A DNA stretch of 64,000 nucleotides from an uncultured Oscillospiraceae bacterium (GTDB lineage: Bacteria; Bacillota; Clostridia; Oscillospirales; Oscillospiraceae). Shown here piece by piece: positions 32,505 to 40,155 of this stretch. The notes beneath the pieces are model-generated. The model did no database searches, was not told where the DNA came from, and worked only from the letters and a program-made list of their open reading frames with translations. Both the position numbers and the translations under genes were made by a program. The stretch covers positions 1 through 64,000 of the forward strand of contig CAKULE010000004.1 of the NCBI GenBank assembly GCA_934667095.1. Direction: 5' to 3'. Numbering within the stretch: position 1 is the stretch's first letter; the number at the start of each line of letters is the position of its first letter.

Positions 32505-32866
32505 TACAAGTAAGCCTGTAAGCCGGGTTCTGTCCTTTAAGACAGCCATCTATCTTGGCGCGCCGTTGCCGATGCGCTCCAGCCACCTCCATAACGCGGC
32601 CGGGCCGGCCATGTGCGTTTCCACGGTGTTGCTCCGGATAGAGTTTACAGCGATGAGCAGTTCCCAGTCATCGGGCGGGCGCTTATCTCCGCCTTTCCAC
32701 CCTTGCTCCGCGATCCGAAGACCGCGGGGCGGTTTATCTCTGTTGCACTTTTCCTAAGGTCACCCTCGGCGGATGTTATCCGTTATCCTTGCCCTGTGGA
32801 GCCCGGACTTTCCTCATGGACGGCCTTTCGGCCTGCCCACGCGGCTGTCCAGCTTACTTGCCGAAC
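32505..32866 (-). ncRNA. rnpB: RNase P RNA, bacterial class A
   Basis: The catalytic RNA of RNase P, about 360 nt. Visible landmarks on the minus strand are the P1 arms (CAAGTAAGC near 32860 and GCTTACTTG at 32507-32515), GAGGAAAGTCCGGGCTC (P4/CR region), AGTGCAACAGAGA, and the 3' conserved GGACAGAACCCGGCTTACA. A strong terminator follows. The ends are approximate to a few nt. Confidence 0.96.
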
Positions 32867-32906
32867 TATTTTACTCTAACTTAGCGGAAAAGTCAATGGA
32901 AACAGA

Positions 32907-32940
32907 AGAGCCGCCCCCGGCAGAGCCGGGAGCGGCCTTG
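32907..32940 (-). terminator. terminator of the DUF4364/membrane protein operon
   Basis: GCCGCTCCCGGC-TCT-GCCGGGGGCGGC stem on the minus strand, followed by TCTTCTGTTT. Confidence 0.75.
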
Positions 32941-32955
32941 ATTTGAAAAGAGAAG

Positions 32956-33756
32956 TTACTTTTTGTGGGCGGCGCGGCGCTTTTCCAGTTCCTCTTTGGC
33001 CAGATCGGCGGCGGCCTTCAGGTCCTCCATGCGGATGCGGGTGCGGGGGCTGAAGCTCATGCCGGCATAGTGCTTGCGGTAGCGGCGGCTGTACTTTTCC
33101 AGCCGGGCGGCGCTCTCCTGATAGCGCTGGCGCAGAGCGGCGGCAGTCTTTTCCCGTCGGCTGTCCAACTCGGCTTTGCCCAGCAAGAGCTGGAGCTGCA
33201 GCTCCTCCTTGGCCTTTGCCATGGCGTTGGTGAACTTGGTCATCAGGGCCAGACCGCGGATGGTGAACACCGCGTCCACAAGGAAGATCACGGCGAAGAG
33301 GGTGCACAGTGGGACGATCCACTGTTGGGGGATTTTGTGATAGAGCTTCTCCACCGGCGGATGGACCCAGTACAGAATGATGTATGAGAGTACGCCCCAC
33401 AGCAGGGCCATCCACAGGCAGACCCGACCCTTCAGGTTGAAACGGTAGCGGCTGTAGTCCCAGTACTTCACGTGGGTGGTGACCTCCAGCAGCCAGCCGA
33501 CGAAATACTCCCACGCGGTCATGACCACCGTTGCCACTACGTAGAACAGCAGCAGGTTGCCCATGAGCGGCTCGAAGAACAGGATCATCAGCGTGGCGCC
33601 GAAGCCGTAGATGGGGCAGACAGGGCCGTAGAGGAAGCCCCGGGGGACAATGTGCCCGGCGGGGACGGAGCAGTAGATGGTCTCGCATACCCAGCCGAGG
33701 AAGGAATAGAGGGTGAAATACAGGAACAACTCTGTGATGGGATGCCCGAGTATCAT
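32956..33756 (-). CDS. membrane protein of the putative type IV ABC-transporter/CmpB family
   Basis: A 266-aa integral membrane protein with about five helices in residues 1-165. The family core is recognisable: YSFLGWVCETIYCSV, then PRGFLYGPVCPIYGFGA. A basic, coiled-coil-prone C-terminal tail (about 180-266) follows. Such proteins are annotated as putative ABC transporter permeases, but no partner ATPase is here and the function is not established. The start overlaps the DUF4364 gene by 4 nt, so the two are co-translated. Confidence 0.75.
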   Translation of the reverse strand: MILGHPITELFLYFTLYSFLGWVCETIYCSVPAGHIVPRGFLYGPVCPIYGFGATLMILFFEPLMGNLLLFYVVATVVMTAWEYFVGWLLEVTTHVKYWDYSRYRFNLKGRVCLWMALLWGVLSYIILYWVHPPVEKLYHKIPQQWIVPLCTLFAVIFLVDAVFTIRGLALMTKFTNAMAKAKEELQLQLLLGKAELDSRREKTAAALRQRYQESAARLEKYSRRYRKHYAGMSFSPRTRIRMEDLKAAADLAKEELEKRRAAHKK

Positions 33757-34301
33757 TGCTCACCCTCCGTTTCTGCGGCTTCGTCCGCCAGCAGGACGCC
33801 GAGGATGCCATTGTAAATACGGTCCGGATGGTCGGTGAACCGCCGGGTAATGGCCTTACCGTCCTTTTCCGAGGCGGCCAGCAGCGATAGGGTGAACAGG
33901 CTACCTTGATCGTCGTCAAGTGTCAGGCGGACGGTAAAGCTGCCGTCATGGCCGGGGATGAGCTCGCTGCGGACCTGCGCCTTGCGCTTGAGAGCCGCGT
34001 TCAGCGGAGCCAGCCGCAGGTCGCACCGGCGGCGGATGACCGAGGGCAGGCTGCTCTCCAGATCGGCGCTGCTGCGGCGGCCCTTGTCAGTGGCCCAGTA
34101 AAAGTCGCCGCTTTTGGAGGCGTGGTCGCTGTCCAGCAACTCGGAGACCCCTTCTGCAAACAGGAAATAGTCTACACCGCTGTCGCACATGACCAGATCG
34201 GTCAGGGTGGCGAAGTCAATGGGGGCCGCCACATGGGACAGGATATAGAGCGTGAGCATTTTGATGTCGAGCTTACCGTGGATGAAGCCGGGGCGCGGCA
34301 T
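33753..34301 (-). CDS. DUF4364 family protein
   Basis: A 182-aa protein of the DUF4364 family, common in Clostridia. The N-terminal winged-helix-like region reads FIHGKLDIKMLTLYILSHVA, then IDFATLTDLV. It resembles a small transcription regulator with a C-terminal beta domain (about 110-165). AGGAGG lies about 10 nt before the ATG. It is co-translated with the following membrane protein and may regulate or sense for it (inference). Confidence 0.8.
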   Translation of the reverse strand: MPRPGFIHGKLDIKMLTLYILSHVAAPIDFATLTDLVMCDSGVDYFLFAEGVSELLDSDHASKSGDFYWATDKGRRSSADLESSLPSVIRRRCDLRLAPLNAALKRKAQVRSELIPGHDGSFTVRLTLDDDQGSLFTLSLLAASEKDGKAITRRFTDHPDRIYNGILGVLLADEAAETEGEQ

Positions 34302-34381
34302 AGCAGCATCTCCTCCTTTGTGTAAGACATCGGAAATATTATAGCGGAAATCGCGCCGGCTTACAAGAGGGGAAATGAGAA

Positions 34382-34894
34382 CTATGACAGCGCCTGCCGG
34401 GTGACCAGCGCCTCATACAGCCGGACCAGATGGGCCCATGTGGCCCGGTCCAGCGTGCCGGCGCTCTCGGACAGCAGGGCGGCCTCCTGCAGGGCCAGAA
34501 TGTTCCGCTGGGTGGCTCCGCTGTTGCAGCGGTCGGCGGGACAGACTTCGAGGTTGGAAAAGCTATCTGACAGAGCGGTGAACATGGCCTGTGCCAGCAA
34601 GACGGCATCGGAGGACTCTCCCGGCGGAGTGGCGGCAAAGCCATGGGGGAAGACCCGCAGGGCGGGGGGCTCGCTCCGGTGGAGCAGATGGCCGGCGTAG
34701 GCATCCATAATGGCGTTCCAGAGGGCCTCATCCACCACGCCGGTCACCGGCGGGTGGTGGTCCCGCTGAAAGAGCATCACGGCCTCCAGCGTGGCCTCGT
34801 CAAAGATTCCGCTCTCCCGCAGGACGGGCAGGGAGGAAGCATCCTCCCGGGCGAGCTGGTTGAGCACATATTGCAGACTATGTACCGGATTCAT
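34382..34894 (-). CDS. peptidoglycan-binding domain protein
   Basis: A 170-aa protein with a clear PG_binding_1 repeat at about 8-60 (LQYVLNQLAR, GIFDEATLEAVMLFQRDHH, VTGVVDEALW). A second, degenerate repeat occupies about 115-165 (RNILALQEAALL, GTLDRATWAHLVRLY). It has no signal peptide. The ATG at 34894 has AGGAG 8 nt upstream. The gene is 12 bp downstream of the SpoIID/peptidoglycan-binding gene, so it shares that operon. Confidence 0.75.
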   Translation of the reverse strand: MNPVHSLQYVLNQLAREDASSLPVLRESGIFDEATLEAVMLFQRDHHPPVTGVVDEALWNAIMDAYAGHLLHRSEPPALRVFPHGFAATPPGESSDAVLLAQAMFTALSDSFSNLEVCPADRCNSGATQRNILALQEAALLSESAGTLDRATWAHLVRLYEALVTRQALS

Positions 34895-34906
34895 GGACAT
34901 CACTCC

Positions 34907-36085
34907 TCAGTCCCGGCTGCCAAGGGAGAGCTCATACCCCGGGTACTGGCCGGATAAAATGGCGTCCTCCACCTCGGAGGGGTAGATGGGCAGAGTCAGG
35001 CCGCCTCGAAGGGCCGTGGCGGCGGTTTTATAGGCTTCGTAGATGGTCTGGGAGGTAGAGGCGTCTACCGCGCCGGTGACGGGCAGGCCCAGCGCCTCCT
35101 GAGCGTCCGCCACCGCCTGTCGGGTGGCGGGGCCGTAGATGCCGTCGATAGCCAGCGCGGGGATGCTGTAACCCGCGGTGCTGAGAATAGAGAGAAAGTA
35201 TTGCAGGGCGGACACCATAGGCCCTGTATCCCCCTCCCGGAGGTTTTCCGTGATGGGTGTGGCCACGGTATAATACCGCTGGCCCTCGCTGACCAGCTCC
35301 GACAGATCACTGAGCCCCACGTACAGAAACACCAGCTTATACCACGTGGACTGGCCGACGATGCCGTCCTGTGCCAGATTGAACACCCTCTGGAACGCTT
35401 TTACCGCGCTCTCCGTCTGACGGTTAAAGAAGCCGTTTTCCGGGTCGATGCGGGGGATGGCGGGATAGCTGCGGCCCACCCGGTTGAGCATTACCTGCAG
35501 CACGGTGACATACTGCCCGTAGCTGCCCCGGCGCAGGGGAGAGCCGGGGTAGGACTCCGCAATGTCGCGGATGGGCGCGTTGGAGACCAGTTCGATGTCG
35601 TCCCCGTAGTAGTGCCGCAGGATATCGATATAGTTGTACCCCTGCTTGGCCAGATTCTCGCTCCCCCACTGGGAGAGTCCGTCGCAGGTGGTGGTGGTCC
35701 CATTGCAGAACCGGGCGGACAGGGGCTCTACCGTGCCCTTGTGCCGGATATAGGTGTTGAACAGCTCATCCACCAACCGGTCCACATTTTCAAAGGTGCT
35801 GCGGCCCTTGATGAATTTCTGGTCGTTCTGGGTGGAGCCGGTGATGTCGAAGGAATAGCCCCGGCTGCGGTAGTATTCGGTGTACACCCGGTTGAGGGCG
35901 AAGGAGACCTGTGCCAGAATATTGGCCCGCAGGGCGGCCTCGCTCCAGGTGGGATAGATCTCGGAGGAAGCCACGTTTTTGATGTAGTCCGGGAAGGAGA
36001 CGGTCACGTCCTCCGCCCACTGGCCGGCAGGGCCGGTGTGGACGGTGATGGTCCTCGGGATGTAGGGGATGACTGTGATCGGCAT
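34907..36085 (-). CDS. SpoIID/LytB-domain protein with peptidoglycan-binding repeats
   Basis: A 392-aa protein. The SpoIID/LytB-like domain spans about 20-165 (AALRANILAQVSFALNRVYT, YSFDITGSTQND, CDGLSQWGSENLAKQG). Two PG_binding_1 repeats follow, at about 185-250 (GQYVTVLQVMLNRVG, NGFFNRQTESAVKAFQ) and 285-350 (VSALQYFLSIL, DGIYGPATRQAVADAQ). SpoIID-type domains cleave peptidoglycan glycan strands in sporulation. No signal peptide is evident, so it may be deposited in the mother cell or exported by an unusual route. Middle gene of a three-gene operon. Confidence 0.8.
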   Translation of the reverse strand: MPITVIPYIPRTITVHTGPAGQWAEDVTVSFPDYIKNVASSEIYPTWSEAALRANILAQVSFALNRVYTEYYRSRGYSFDITGSTQNDQKFIKGRSTFENVDRLVDELFNTYIRHKGTVEPLSARFCNGTTTTCDGLSQWGSENLAKQGYNYIDILRHYYGDDIELVSNAPIRDIAESYPGSPLRRGSYGQYVTVLQVMLNRVGRSYPAIPRIDPENGFFNRQTESAVKAFQRVFNLAQDGIVGQSTWYKLVFLYVGLSDLSELVSEGQRYYTVATPITENLREGDTGPMVSALQYFLSILSTAGYSIPALAIDGIYGPATRQAVADAQEALGLPVTGAVDASTSQTIYEAYKTAATALRGGLTLPIYPSEVEDAILSGQYPGYELSLGSRD

Positions 36086-36101
36086 GGAAGGTTCACCACC
36101 T

Positions 36102-36497
36102 TTACAGTGGCTGCGGCGTCACGCGCACCATGCCACTCTCGCTGTCCTGACTGTCGCCGCCGGGCGGGAGCGGCCGCAGCGGAACATCCTGCACGGTGGT
36201 GATGCCGGGGAAAACCTGCACCTGTTCAAACAGGGCGAGGTAGTAGCCCGGGTGCTCCACCAAAATGGTATAGCTGGCAAAGGGCGCGGAGGCCGGGTCA
36301 GGGGACTCGCTCCCCGCCAGTGCCGGTGCGGCCAGCTCGATGGGCAGGGTCACGCCGCTCCGGTCGGTGAGGCGGATGGCCTCCAGCTTCTGTCCTCCGC
36401 CGGGCTCCGGCAGGGCCACGATGACGGTGGCGCCTTCTATAGGGAGCTGGGCCTGAGAGAGAAATACACGGGTGATGAGGCTGCCGTCCTGCGGCAT
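36102..36497 (-). CDS. small protein with carboxypeptidase-regulatory-like fold
   Basis: A 131-aa protein beginning MPQDGSLITRVFLSQAQLPI, then EGATVIVALPEPGGGQKLE and PFASYTILVEHPGYY. The pattern is a prealbumin-like beta sandwich similar to carboxypeptidase regulatory domains. GGAGGGG lies 6 nt before the ATG at 36497. It is first in an operon with the SpoIID/peptidoglycan-binding protein (16-bp gap). Probably a structural or spore-envelope partner; the function is inferred only from neighbours. Confidence 0.65.
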   Translation of the reverse strand: MPQDGSLITRVFLSQAQLPIEGATVIVALPEPGGGQKLEAIRLTDRSGVTLPIELAAPALAGSESPDPASAPFASYTILVEHPGYYLALFEQVQVFPGITTVQDVPLRPLPPGGDSQDSESGMVRVTPQPL

Positions 36498-36520
36498 GAG
36501 ATCCCCTCCATTCAAAATGA

Positions 36521-36539
36521 TTGTTAAAAAGTTTGACAA
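36521..36539. promoter_or_regulatory. Rex-operator-like palindrome overlapping the rex -35 box
   Basis: TTGTTAAAAAGTTTGACAA: half-sites TTGTTAAA and TTTGACAA. Rex sites in Clostridia resemble TTGTTAA-N4-TTAACAA; this one has a centre one base longer. The location fits autoregulation. Confidence 0.4.
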
Positions 36540-36561
36540 GTGCGGGCAAATGAGCTACAAT
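36533..36561 (+). promoter_or_regulatory. sigma-A promoter of rex
   Basis: TTGACA (36533-36538), 17-nt spacer, TACAAT (36556-36561). Confidence 0.8.
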
Positions 36562-36605
36562 ATTTAAAAAGTATTGCGGCTGGTCCCGCGGGAGGAATGG
36601 CTACC

Positions 36606-37241
36606 ATGAAAAAAGAGAAAATATCGTCAGCGGTGATTCGCAGACTGCCCCGCTATTACCGCTATTTGAATGATCTGCACGGCAGCGGGATCGTCCGGGT
36701 GTCTTCGGAATCTCTGGCGCGTTCCATGGGCCTGACCGCGTCCCAGATCCGGCAGGACCTCTCCTGCTTCGGTGGCTTTGGCCAGCAGGGCTACGGCTAT
36801 AATGTGGCCCGCCTTAGGGACGAGGTGGCCGCCATTTTGGGTATGAATGAGAACCACACGGTCATCATTCTGGGAGCCGGCAATTTGGGACAGGCTCTGA
36901 TTGAGAACTTCTCTTTCCGGGTGAACGGCTTCCGGCTGACGGCTGCCTTCGATGTGGACCCGCTTCTGGTGGGCACCCGGCTGGGCGGCGTGCCCGTCTA
37001 CCACTCCGACATGCTGGAGAGCTATATGGAGAGCCACCGAGTGGATGTGGGCGTTCTCACTGTGCCTTCCTCTGTGGCGGCTGAGTCTGCCCAGAAGCTG
37101 GTGCGCTTCGGTGTGTCCGGTATCTGGAATTTCACTAATGTGGAATTCCCGGAGCTGGACGCCGAAAAGGTGAAGATTGAAAACGTACATTTTGCCGACA
37201 GTCTGCTGACATTGAGTTACATGATCTCTGCTGAGGGTTGA
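36606..37241 (+). CDS. rex: redox-sensing transcriptional repressor Rex
   Basis: A 211-aa homodimeric repressor that senses the NADH/NAD+ ratio. The N-terminal winged helix (about 1-75) includes SAVIRRLPRYYRYLNDL and SQIRQDLSCFGGFGQQGYGY. A Rossmann domain with VIILGAGNLGQALI (GxGxxG, about 84-97) and a C-terminal swapped helix follow. The ATG at 36606 is downstream of AGGA. Rex typically represses fermentation and NADH-reoxidation genes. It lies 2 bp upstream of the SLH gene. Confidence 0.96.
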   Translation: MKKEKISSAVIRRLPRYYRYLNDLHGSGIVRVSSESLARSMGLTASQIRQDLSCFGGFGQQGYGYNVARLRDEVAAILGMNENHTVIILGAGNLGQALIENFSFRVNGFRLTAAFDVDPLLVGTRLGGVPVYHSDMLESYMESHRVDVGVLTVPSSVAAESAQKLVRFGVSGIWNFTNVEFPELDAEKVKIENVHFADSLLTLSYMISAEG

Positions 37242-37243
37242 TT

Positions 37244-38338
37244 ATGAAAAAACGCGCTGTGATCCTGCTCGTCTGTTGTGCCGTTCTGGCCGGCTGCATG
37301 CTGCCGGTGTTCGGCTCCGGCGGGAACGACAATGCCCTTGTCACAAAATCTTATCTGGAAAGAACTTTTTTCGGCCAGCTGGTCGAGACGGTCTCCGGCT
37401 GGGTCGCCGACGCACGGGAGAGCCTGCTGGATCAAGAGGAGGAGAAGCTGGATGGCCTTGGCCGGGACTATCTGGAGCAGCTGGGCCAGAGTACGGTCCC
37501 CGCAGGCATGCAGGTCACGGAGACCTTTACTGACGGCGGGGGAGAGAGGTACGATACTGTGTCCCTCCTTGTGGGCTCCGGCCTCGTCTGGCATTCCGGT
37601 ACAGGGACGGTCAGTGGCAAGCTGATCGACCTGACTGACGGAGCCGAAGTGACTGCCTCCGGATTACTCACCGAGGGGCACCGCTATCTGGCGGCGCAGG
37701 ATACGGTAATCACCGTCTGTTCCCTGACCGCACGCTGGGCGGTGGAGGGCGTCTGGTCCACCACTTCGGACGGAATATCTATTAAGGATATTCCCTTTAC
37801 AGATGTCGCTGCTACCAGCTGGTATTACGAGAATGTGGTCTATGTCTACAACCGGGACCTGTTCAATGGCACCTCCAGCACAACGTTCTCGCCCCTCTAT
37901 ACGATGGACCGCAATATGCTCACAACGGTACTCTACCGCATGGCCGGGGAGCCGGCGGCGGCCGGCCCGGCCAGCTGTGCCGACATCGAGGCCGGCCGCT
38001 GGTACACCGATGGCGCCGTCTGGGCGGTGAGCTGCGGTATCGTAAATGGCATGGTCGACGACGGCCTGTTCCATCCGTCGCAGAAGCTCCAGCGTGAGGA
38101 GATCGCGCTGATGCTCTATCAATATGCGGCTTGGCTTGGCCGTGATACCTCTGCACGGACGGACCTGTCCGCCTTCTCTGACAGTGATTCCATCTCCGAT
38201 ACAGCCCGGGAGGCCATATCGTGGGCGGCGGCCCTGCGGCTTTTCCGGGGCTATGACGGAAAGCTGGGCCCCGCCGATAATGTGGAGCGGGCGCAGGTCG
38301 CCGCGCTGCTCCAGCGGTTCGAAGAGTGGCTGGGCTGA
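37244..38338 (+). CDS. SLH-domain surface protein, possible lipoprotein
   Basis: A 364-aa exported protein. The signal peptide (MKKRAVILLVCCAVLAGC) contains LAGC, a plausible lipobox; ordinary signal cleavage is also possible. A region of about 150 residues without a known domain is followed by three surface-layer homology repeats (IPFTDVAATSWYYENVVYVY, CADIEAGRWYTDGAVWAVSC, FSDSDSISDTAREAISWAAA) that bind cell-wall polymers. It starts 2 bp after the rex stop, so it is co-transcribed with it, although no functional link to redox control is apparent. Confidence 0.85.
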   Translation: MKKRAVILLVCCAVLAGCMLPVFGSGGNDNALVTKSYLERTFFGQLVETVSGWVADARESLLDQEEEKLDGLGRDYLEQLGQSTVPAGMQVTETFTDGGGERYDTVSLLVGSGLVWHSGTGTVSGKLIDLTDGAEVTASGLLTEGHRYLAAQDTVITVCSLTARWAVEGVWSTTSDGISIKDIPFTDVAATSWYYENVVYVYNRDLFNGTSSTTFSPLYTMDRNMLTTVLYRMAGEPAAAGPASCADIEAGRWYTDGAVWAVSCGIVNGMVDDGLFHPSQKLQREEIALMLYQYAAWLGRDTSARTDLSAFSDSDSISDTAREAISWAAALRLFRGYDGKLGPADNVERAQVAALLQRFEEWLG

Positions 38339-38387
38339 GGGGCCGATCCAGTCTGCAAAAAAAATTCGACAGAAATGGAAAAAGGGC

Positions 38388-38416
38388 TTGCATTTTCTAG
38401 ACGGCTGTGCTATTAT
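38388..38416 (+). promoter_or_regulatory. sigma-A promoter of tRNA-Arg
   Basis: TTGCAT (38388-38393), 17 nt, TATTAT (38411-38416), 25 bp before the tRNA. Confidence 0.7.
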
Positions 38417-38441
38417 AACTGAGCTGTCCGAAAGACAGTAT

Positions 38442-38518
38442 GCGCCAGTAGCTCAGTTGGATAGAGTGTTTGGCTACGAACCAAAAGGTCGGGGGTTCGA
38501 GTCCCTTCTGGCGTACCA
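38442..38518 (+). tRNA. tRNA-Arg (ACG)
   Basis: 77 nt including CCA. The acceptor is GCGCCAG/CTGGCGT and the anticodon arm TTTGG-CTACGAA-CCAAA gives anticodon ACG (probably modified to ICG). The T arm has GGTTCGAGTCC. Confidence 0.97.
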
Positions 38519-38519
38519 G

Positions 38520-38556
38520 GAAAAGCGTTGTAACTTCAATGGTTACAGCGCTTTTT
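38520..38556 (+). terminator. tRNA-Arg terminator
   Basis: AAAAGCGTTGTAAC pairs with GTTACAGCGCTTTTT (one mismatch) and ends in a T run. Confidence 0.8.
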
Positions 38557-38681
38557 CTTTTGCTCCGGGAGGCAGAGAAAGAATAATTTGCTCGAAAAGC
38601 GCACAAAAAAGCGTACAGATTTGGGGTTCCTAAGGAGACCACTGCGAAAGCGGACGCCTCTTTTTGTTTTTGAAATCAAAG

Positions 38682-38710
38682 TTGATTCTACTTGAATTTT
38701 GTGGTATGAT
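38682..38710 (+). promoter_or_regulatory. sigma-A promoter of the small membrane protein gene
   Basis: TTGATT (38682-38687), 17 nt, TATGAT (38705-38710). Confidence 0.7.
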
Positions 38711-38747
38711 GTGCGCATCATAGATGTAAACGACAGGAGGAATCGAA

Positions 38748-39065
38748 ATGTTCAAGAACATGGATTATTCTCAGCTGCTTCAGAAGGCCAAGGAGCAGGG
38801 CGGCCCCCATAAGCTGGTCTCCCGCATCAAGTCGGAGGGCTACCGGGAAGGAGCCCGGGATGCCCGGCGCGGGATGCTGCCCAAGATCCTGCTGGCGGCT
38901 GGGGCTGGCGCCGCACTGGCGCTTGGGGTACAGCGGCTCAAGTGGTTTCTGGAGGACTGCCGCGCCGAGGCGCTTGCCGAGGTCTGGGAGAACGATATGA
39001 CCGACGAGTCCGACCATGAGCGGGAAAAGGCCGAGGCCCCCGCGGAGGATGAGAACGAGCAGTGA
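38748..39065 (+). CDS. small membrane-anchored hypothetical protein
   Basis: A 105-aa protein with no family that I recognise. Residues 1-42 are basic and polar (EGYREGARDARRG). One hydrophobic segment follows (ILLAAGAGAALALGV, about 46-60), and the C-terminus is strongly acidic (DESDHEREKAEAPAEDENEQ). AGGAGGA lies 8 nt before the ATG and a sigma-A promoter lies upstream. It is monocistronic as far as can be seen. The real-gene call rests on promoter, ribosome-binding site and codon use. Confidence 0.75.
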   Translation: MFKNMDYSQLLQKAKEQGGPHKLVSRIKSEGYREGARDARRGMLPKILLAAGAGAALALGVQRLKWFLEDCRAEALAEVWENDMTDESDHEREKAEAPAEDENEQ

Positions 39066-39137
39066 CAAGATCGGGGCCGTGCCGGGGTACCGGCGCGGCC
39101 CTTCCTGTTTATGCCGGCCGCGGGCAAAATTACATAA

Positions 39138-39165
39138 CATAAACGGGCCGAATGCCGCATAGAGT
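39138..39165 (+). promoter_or_regulatory. possible sigma-E-type sporulation promoter
   Basis: CATAAA, a 14-nt spacer, then CATAGAGT. This loosely resembles the sigma-E pattern (ATATTT-N14-CATACAAT) upstream of a SpoIVFA/SpoIVFB-like pair, which in Bacillus is a sigma-E operon. No good sigma-A promoter is seen here. Confidence 0.3.
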
Positions 39166-39198
39166 AGGGGTATCACTGCGGACAAGGAGGCCCGAAGC

Positions 39199-40155
39199 AT
39201 GGAGAGCGCGGCAAAAAAGCTGACTGTTGGGCGCAGACAGATGGCAAAGGGAAGGCAGCGGACCGGGGGGGAGCGGCGCCGGCTGGCTCAACTGGCGGCG
39301 AGTCTTCTGCTGTTCCTGCTGGTATTTCTGGGACGGGGCATCTTTCCAGCCCGCCTGCGGGAATGGAAGGCGGCCATGGCGACGGACACGGATTTCAAAG
39401 CGGCATTTCAGGGCTTCAGCTCCCAGCTGAAAGCGGACGCACCCTTCGGCGAGGCGGTGAAGACCCTGATTGCCTCCCTTGCGGGCCGTGAAATTGCCGA
39501 GCCAGAACCGCAGCCGGAAGAAACGCCTCGGTCAGAGTTGCCTGAGGTGGAGCTGCTGGGCGAGACCGCCCGGGGCGGACTCACGTGGCTGAACGCTCAC
39601 AGCTTTGCTGGGACAAGGGCAGACCAGCCTGCGCAGGAGGAACCGGAGCCGGAGGAGCCTGCATCCATGCCGCAGCCGGTGGCCACTGCTGTGGCGCAGG
39701 CCTACGATGAGAACGGCGTGGCCCTGCCCTCCAATGTGAGCTTTCAGTATTATGAGCTGGGCCTGGAGCGCACGGCGGTTCCTGTACACGGAACGGTGAC
39801 CTCCAATTTTGAATACCGTACCAGTCCCATCACCGGCAAGCGAGAGTTTCATCTTGCCATGGACATTGCAGCCAATGAAGGGACCAAAATCAGCGCCTTT
39901 TCTGATGGGACGGTGCGCTATATCGGCGAGAGCGACGAGTTCGGCCAGTACCTGATGATCGACCACGCCAACGGTGTCAGCTCCTTTTATGCCCATTGCA
40001 GCAAGCTGCTGGTGCGGAAAGGGGAGACCGTTACCTGCGGGCAGACGGTGGCGTTGGTGGGGCATACGGGGAAGGCCACAGGCTCCCACTTGCACCTGAC
40101 CATTCTGAAGGATAACATCCGGCTGGACCCCGCCTATTATGTGGACCCGGCCTGA
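39199..40155 (+). CDS. M23-family peptidase, SpoIVFA-like
   Basis: A 318-aa membrane protein with one N-terminal transmembrane segment (about 35-50; AASLLLFLLVFLGRGIF), a Pro/Glu-rich linker (about 95-165) and a C-terminal LytM/M23 domain (about 195-310). The zinc motifs HLAMD (HxxxD) and SHLHL (HxH) are intact. It overlaps the M50 peptidase gene by 17 nt. In Bacillus, SpoIVFA has a LytM-like domain and holds the M50 protease SpoIVFB during pro-sigma-K control; the same order here suggests that role. A cell-wall hydrolase role is also possible because the metal ligands are present. Confidence 0.75.
   Translation: MESAAKKLTVGRRQMAKGRQRTGGERRRLAQLAASLLLFLLVFLGRGIFPARLREWKAAMATDTDFKAAFQGFSSQLKADAPFGEAVKTLIASLAGREIAEPEPQPEETPRSELPEVELLGETARGGLTWLNAHSFAGTRADQPAQEEPEPEEPASMPQPVATAVAQAYDENGVALPSNVSFQYYELGLERTAVPVHGTVTSNFEYRTSPITGKREFHLAMDIAANEGTKISAFSDGTVRYIGESDEFGQYLMIDHANGVSSFYAHCSKLLVRKGETVTCGQTVALVGHTGKATGSHLHLTILKDNIRLDPAYYVDPA

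Noticed and set aside
32907..32940. Hairpin as part of the RNase P RNA
   Set aside because: It lies upstream of the rnpB 5' end on the minus strand and has its own T-rich tail serving the gene at 32956.
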